A stretch of DNA of 16,833 nt from Chloroflexota bacterium (lineage in GTDB: Bacteria; Chloroflexota; Dormibacteria; Dormibacterales; Dormibacteraceae), in the NCBI GenBank assembly GCA_005880525.1, contig VBFW01000134.1, forward strand, positions 1 through 16,833, in the 5' to 3' direction. Of this stretch, positions 13,430 through 16,833 are shown piece after piece (the stretch's first letter is position 1; each line of letters begins with the position of its first letter). A program made the position numbers and the translations under genes. The notes under the pieces were generated by a model, which was given only the letters and a program-made list of their open reading frames with translations, made no database searches and had not been told where the DNA came from.

Positions 13430-14034
13430 AGCAAGCGCAGCTGCTCGGCTTCCTGCCTCTCTGGTTCGGGCTCGGGTGGTGGAGGCGGGGCGAGGAGTCG
13501 GTCGAGGTACCTGCGCACGCTGTCGAAGTCGCGCTCGAGGTCCCCGACGAGCGATCCGTTGTGCAGCGCCGCTGCCGGGTGGTAAAGCGGCACGTACGCG
13601 ATCTCGCCGCGCAGCACGAGGCTGCCGTGAATGCGCGAGATCGATCCCTGCCCGGGGAGCAGGCGCTCGAGGGCGTGCCGGCCGAGCACGAGCACGACCT
13701 TCGGCTTGATGAGCTCGAGCTGTCGCTGGAGGTAGGGCTCGCAGGCCTCGGCCTCGTTGGGCATCGGGTCGCGGTTCTGAGGCGGCCGGCATTTCAGGAC
13801 GTTGGTGATGTAGACGTCGGCGCGGCTCAGCCCGATGCGGGCCAGAAGCGTGTCGAGCAGCTTGCCGGCGGGGCCGACGAACGGCTCGCCCTGCCGGTCC
13901 TCATTGAAGCCAGGCGCCTCGCCCACGATCATCACGTCGGCCGGGCATGGACCGACGCCCGGAACCGCCTGCGTGCGCGTGGCGTGCAGGCTGCACTTGG
14001 TGCAGCCCCGTACCTCGTCGTGGAGGACCGCCAG
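13426..14034 (-). CDS. Uracil-DNA glycosylase, family 4 (iron-sulfur)
   Basis: This enzyme removes uracil from DNA. Four cluster cysteines are visible: GC-TK-CSLHATRTQ (two), TNVLKCRPPQNRDP and EACEPYLQRQL. Motif A is VGEAPGFNEDRQGEPFVGPAGKLLD, and motif B HPAAAL carries the catalytic-site His. The tail is unusually proline-rich (LLAPPPPPEPEPERQ). The start is a problem. Family similarity continues upstream of the first GTG (13935) through the essential CTKC pair to about SLNSVAEL, but no ATG, GTG or TTG exists there before an in-frame stop. I list the CTG at 14034 as the least bad choice; a small sequence error near 14035-14060 is equally possible. The TGA stop overlaps the rnj GTG, and the gene follows dapA without a gap. 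Confidence 0.9.
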   Translation of the reverse strand: MAVLHDEVRGCTKCSLHATRTQAVPGVGPCPADVMIVGEAPGFNEDRQGEPFVGPAGKLLDTLLARIGLSRADVYITNVLKCRPPQNRDPMPNEAEACEPYLQRQLELIKPKVVLVLGRHALERLLPGQGSISRIHGSLVLRGEIAYVPLYHPAAALHNGSLVGDLERDFDSVRRYLDRLLAPPPPPEPEPERQEAEQLRLL

Positions 14035-14047
14035 CTCGGCGACGGAG

Positions 14048-14955
14048 TTAAGCGACTTTGACTCCGGTCTTGAACGTGATGAGGTCTCCCGCCTCGCGGA
14101 TGACCTTCATGACCGACTGGAGCTGCTCGTCTGAGAGCGGCACCAGCGGCAGGCGGAAGGGTCCGGCGGGGAAGCCCATCGCCTGCAGCGCCGACTTCAC
14201 CGGCACCGGGTTGGCGGCGGTGGTCATGAGCGCCTTATAACCGGCAGCAGACCCAGGTGGATGCGCCGTGCGGTCTCGTTTTCGCCGGCGATGTGCGCCT
14301 CGATCAGGCGCTTCATCGATCTGCCTGCGATGTGAGAGGTGACACAGATCACGCCATAGCCGCCGACCGCCATCAACGGCAGCGTGAAGCTGTCGTCGCC
14401 GCTCCACACGTGAAAGCCCTTCGGCTTGCCAGCGCACACCAGGCCCATCTGGTCGAGGTCGCCGCTCGCTTCTTTGACGCCGATGATCCCGGGCAGCGCC
14501 GCGCATCGCAGCGTGGTCGCGGCGGTCATGTTGACCGCGGTCCGGCCCTGGATGTTGTACATGATCGTCGGCCCCACCTCGGCGATCGCCTTGAAGTGGT
14601 GGTACATGCCGTCCTGCGGCGGCTTGTTGTAGTACGGCACGACCGCGAGCAGCGCGTCCGCCCCGGCCTTCATCGCGCGCTCGGACAGCTTGATGGAGTG
14701 ATGCGTGTCGTTGCTTCCCGTGCCCGCGACCACGTTGTGGTTGGGAATTGCCTTCTTGACCACGCCGACCAGCTCCACCTTCTCGTCGTCGGACAGCGTC
14801 GGCGATTCGCCGGTGGTGCCGGAGACGACCACGCCGTCCGATCCGTCGGCGACCAACAGGTTGGCGAGCCTCTCCGCGGCGGCGAAGTCGATCGAACCAT
14901 CGGCCTTGAATGGCGTGATCATCGCGGTCAGCAGGCGACCGATCTCTTTGGCCAT
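14048..14955 (-). pseudogene. dapA: 4-hydroxy-tetrahydrodipicolinate synthase DapA, frameshifted near 14239
   Basis: DapA condenses pyruvate with aspartate semialdehyde in the diaminopimelate/lysine pathway. Active-site residues are all present and at E. coli-like positions: T47-T48 (SGTTGES), Y108/Y109 (PYYNKP), Y133, R138 (YNIQGRT) and the Schiff-base lysine K161 (GVKEASGD). The frame from ATG 14955 reads to HLGLLPV and then runs into a stop (IRRS). The family sequence resumes one frame over as YKALMTTAANPVPVKSALQAMGF and ends GVKVA at 14048. A single missing base at 14239-14240 explains this; restoring it gives about 302 residues, the normal length. AGGAGG lies nine bases before the ATG. 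It sits 18 bases after asd in the lysine operon. A sequencing error or recent mutation is more likely than programmed frameshifting, as no slippery heptamer is present. Confidence 0.92.
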
Positions 14956-14973
14956 GGTCCTAAGCCTCCTTCG

Positions 14974-16020
14974 TCACTTCGCGGCGCGACCCGCGGGCCG
15001 CAGAACTCCCATCTCAAGCGCCTGCTCCGCCACCTGCACGGCGTTGAGCGCCGCGCCTTTGCGGATGTTGTCGGACACCAGCCACATCGCGAGGCCGCGA
15101 TCGACCGACGGATCCTTGCGGATGCGGCCGACGTAGACCTCGTCAGTGCCGGCGACGTGGCGCGGGGTCGGGTAGATCTTCGCGCTGGGGTCGTCCTCGA
15201 CGATCACGCCGGGCGCCGCGCCCATCAGGGTGCGGAACTCGTCGGCGGTGATCGGGTCGCGCGTCTCGACGAACACAGACTCGCCGTGGCCGACCGGCAC
15301 CGGCACGCGGACGCAGGTGGCCGCGATGCGCAGGTCTGGGAGGTGCAGGATCTTGCGCGTCTCGTTGACGATCTTCACCTCCTCTTCGTTGTAGCCGTCC
15401 GCCTCGTGCCGCCAGCCCCCGGGCACCACGTTGTATGCGAGCTGGTACGGATACACGCTGACCTCTGGCTCGGCCCCGGCGGCGATCGCCTTGGTTTGCT
15501 CCTCGAGCTCATCGACCAGCGCACGGCCTGCCCCCGACGCCGACTGGTAGGTCGACACGAGCACGCGCTCGACGCCGGCCTTCTCATGCAGCGGTTTGAG
15601 AACCACGGTCAGCGGAATGGCGCAGCAGTTCGGGTTGGCGACGATGCCCTCGTGATGGTGCAGATCCTCCGCGTTGACCTCTGCTACCACCAGCGGCACG
15701 TTGTCGCGCATGCGCCACGCGGAGCTGAGGTCGATCACCAGGGCGCCCTTCTCCGCGGCGATGGGCGCGTACATCAAGGCAATGTCGGCGCTAGCAGCGA
15801 AGAGAGCGATGTCGATGTCGTTGAACGCACCCTCGGATATCGGTTGAATCTGCAGCTGCGTCCCGTTGTAGGGCACGGTCACGCCTGCCGATCGCTCGGA
15901 TGCGAGCGCGATGACCTTGTCGGCAGGGAACTTCCGCTCGGCCAGGACCTTCAGGATCTCCTGACCGACCATCCCCGTCGCGCCGACGACGGCCACGTTT
16001 AATCGCTTGGGGGTGGGCAC
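14974..16020 (-). CDS. asd: Aspartate-semialdehyde dehydrogenase
   Basis: Asd reduces aspartyl phosphate to aspartate semialdehyde with NADPH, feeding the lysine/diaminopimelate and threonine/methionine branches. The 348-residue protein has the dinucleotide-binding VAVVGATGMVGQEILKVL, the phosphate-binding DLSSAWRMRDNVPLVVAEVN, the catalytic C132 in NPNCCAIP (the following residue is Cys where Ser or Thr is usual), STYQSASGAGRALVDEL, NVVPGGWRHEADGYNEEEVKIVNET, and the catalytic His in VPVPVGHGESVFVET. Length and motifs fit the bacterial Asd family. The GTG start at 16020 lies nine bases after the upstream membrane-protein gene. The substrate link with dapA directly downstream is as expected. 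Confidence 0.97.
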   Translation of the reverse strand: MPTPKRLNVAVVGATGMVGQEILKVLAERKFPADKVIALASERSAGVTVPYNGTQLQIQPISEGAFNDIDIALFAASADIALMYAPIAAEKGALVIDLSSAWRMRDNVPLVVAEVNAEDLHHHEGIVANPNCCAIPLTVVLKPLHEKAGVERVLVSTYQSASGAGRALVDELEEQTKAIAAGAEPEVSVYPYQLAYNVVPGGWRHEADGYNEEEVKIVNETRKILHLPDLRIAATCVRVPVPVGHGESVFVETRDPITADEFRTLMGAAPGVIVEDDPSAKIYPTPRHVAGTDEVYVGRIRKDPSVDRGLAMWLVSDNIRKGAALNAVQVAEQALEMGVLRPAGRAAK

Positions 16021-16029
16021 GGCCTCAGT

Positions 16030-16620
16030 TTAGGGCGAAGTGGTCATCTGCGCCAGACGCGTCACCTGCTGCTGGTGCAGGGCCTGCACGAAGTTCGGGT
16101 GTACGTTGCGAAGCTCGACGAGCTTGTCGAAATATCCGGGCTGCGGCTCCATTACCTTCGCCTGCGGGATCACAAGCCTGGTGATCACCAGCCTGCCAAC
16201 AAGGCCGGCGATCATCAGGAGCAGTCCGATCCAGAAGCAAACGGCCGCCAAGATCCCAAGCGAGTCGTCGTCCATGGAGAAGGCGATGACCGCGGCGACA
16301 CCCCAGAGCGCAGCCCAGGCGATGATCAGGATTACCGGCACCTGCATCGTGAGGTTGGCTGTGCGTTGGCTCGAGAGCGTGAGCGGCAGGAATCCGCTCG
16401 CCCGCTGCGAGACCGTTGATATGACGATTGCATAGATGATCAGGCCGATGCCTCCGAGGCAGATCAGCACCAGCAGGGCGTAGGCCCATTGCGGCGGCGT
16501 GGCGAACTTGAAGCGCTTCCATGTCTCGGCGGGGCGGCCGCTCATCGCACACACCGGCGGAAAATCGTTGGCTGCGAGCTGCGACCCCCAGATCTGGATC
16601 CGGTCGTTCCGTGTGATCAA
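16030..16620 (-). CDS. Unknown three-helix membrane protein within the dap operon
   Basis: A 196-residue protein I cannot name. A short cytoplasmic N-terminus contains FPPVCAMSGRPAETWKRFKF (residues 20-39), resembling N-terminal half-knuckles that usually read VCxxCG; here the second Cys is Ser27. Three hydrophobic helices follow (about 45-69, 93-115 and 120-145), then a soluble tail of 50 residues (PQAKVMEPQPGYFDKLVELRNVHPNFVQALHQQQ). The start is a TTG at 16620 whose bases overlap the dapB stop (TTGA). It is weakly supported, and the soluble motif makes a start after residue 26 unlikely. Its place between dapB and asd ties its expression to lysine biosynthesis, but nothing in the sequence gives it a role there. 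Confidence 0.75.
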   Translation of the reverse strand: MITRNDRIQIWGSQLAANDFPPVCAMSGRPAETWKRFKFATPPQWAYALLVLICLGGIGLIIYAIVISTVSQRASGFLPLTLSSQRTANLTMQVPVILIIAWAALWGVAAVIAFSMDDDSLGILAAVCFWIGLLLMIAGLVGRLVITRLVIPQAKVMEPQPGYFDKLVELRNVHPNFVQALHQQQVTRLAQMTTSP

Positions 16621-16833
16621 GCTCCCAAACCCAGCAGCTGGTCCAGGCCTCGATAGAAACGCGGCGATTCGACCACGCGGCGGATCGCCAGCAGCACTCC
16701 AGGCGCGTATGCCTCGCGACTCGTGGTGCGGTGCGCGATGGTCAGCGTCTGTCCTGGGAGGCCGAAGATGACCTCCTGGTCGGCCACGAAACCGGGCAGC
16801 CGCACAGAGTGGACCGCGACGTTGCCCTCCTCC
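16617..16833 (-). CDS. dapB: 4-hydroxy-tetrahydrodipicolinate reductase, C-terminal end (runs off right edge)
   Basis: The last 72 codons of DapB, the NAD(P)H-dependent enzyme after DapA in lysine/diaminopimelate synthesis. The frame is open to the window edge and reads EEGNVAVHSVRLPGFVADQEVIFGLPGQTLTIAHRTTSREAYAPGVLLAIRRVV, then a GLDQLLGLGA end. VHSVRLPG, the QEVIFG/GQTLTIAHR strand and SREAYAPGVLLAIR are the usual C-terminal signature. The N-terminal dinucleotide fold and the catalytic histidines are outside the window. Its stop overlaps the start of the membrane-protein gene, placing it first among the visible genes of the lysine operon. Confidence 0.92.
   Translation of the reverse strand, partial: EEGNVAVHSVRLPGFVADQEVIFGLPGQTLTIAHRTTSREAYAPGVLLAIRRVVESPRFYRGLDQLLGLGA

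Noticed and set aside
14236..14245. Programmed -1 frameshifting in dapA
   Set aside because: There is no slippery heptamer or clear stimulatory structure, and DapA is not known to use frameshifting.
14257..16002. Long plus-strand open frame (581 codons) opposite dapA and asd
   Set aside because: It crosses two conserved enzymes in antisense and is explained by GC-rich codon bias.

Overview
The window is a high-GC, gene-dense piece of bacterial chromosome, almost all of it conserved housekeeping genes read from the minus strand. Gene order is that of the Bacillus asd-dapA-rnjB-spoIIIE-pgsA-cinA-recA-rny-ymdB-spoVS-miaB-mutS region. With a Gram-positive-type LexA box in front of recA, frequent GTG/TTG starts and a SpoVS homologue, this suggests a Terrabacteria-type organism; I favour a soil Chloroflexota/Dormibacterota-like lineage, as an inference and not a firm call.

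Reading down the minus strand from the right edge: the 3' end of dapB, an unknown three-helix membrane protein, asd, dapA, a family 4 uracil-DNA glycosylase (udg), RNase J (rnj) and a small double zinc-ribbon membrane protein form one compact operon, with neighbours overlapping or within about 20 bases. Part of it is damaged as written: dapA carries a one-base frameshift, udg has no ordinary start codon, and rnj lacks about 55 N-terminal codons and changes frame. These three problems lie within about 850 bases.

A plus-strand island (about 9.79-11.56 kb) interrupts the conserved order. It holds a small zinc-ribbon protein, a six-motif Asp-box (BNR) beta-propeller protein and, overlapping it by four bases, a MoaD/ThiS-like ubiquitin-fold protein ending in Gly-Gly. 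This is the least understood part of the window.

The minus strand resumes with ftsK/spoIIIE, a single-frame fusion of phosphatidylglycerophosphate synthase (PgsA) to the CinA C-terminal amidohydrolase (PncC), then recA with its own SOS promoter, recX overlapping recA, and rny closed by a strong intrinsic terminator. After the terminator come ymdB, spoVS, miaB and the start of mutS, which runs off the left edge.

The genes cover lysine/peptidoglycan precursor synthesis (dapB, asd, dapA), RNA turnover (rnj, rny, ymdB), DNA repair and chromosome segregation (udg, recA, recX, mutS, ftsK), phospholipid and NAD salvage (pgsA-pncC) and tRNA modification (miaB). A GC-rich palindromic repeat occurs twice in intergenic gaps (near 541-563 and 11570-11590). 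No tRNA, rRNA, CRISPR or insertion sequence was seen, and no stretch above 300 bases lacks a gene.
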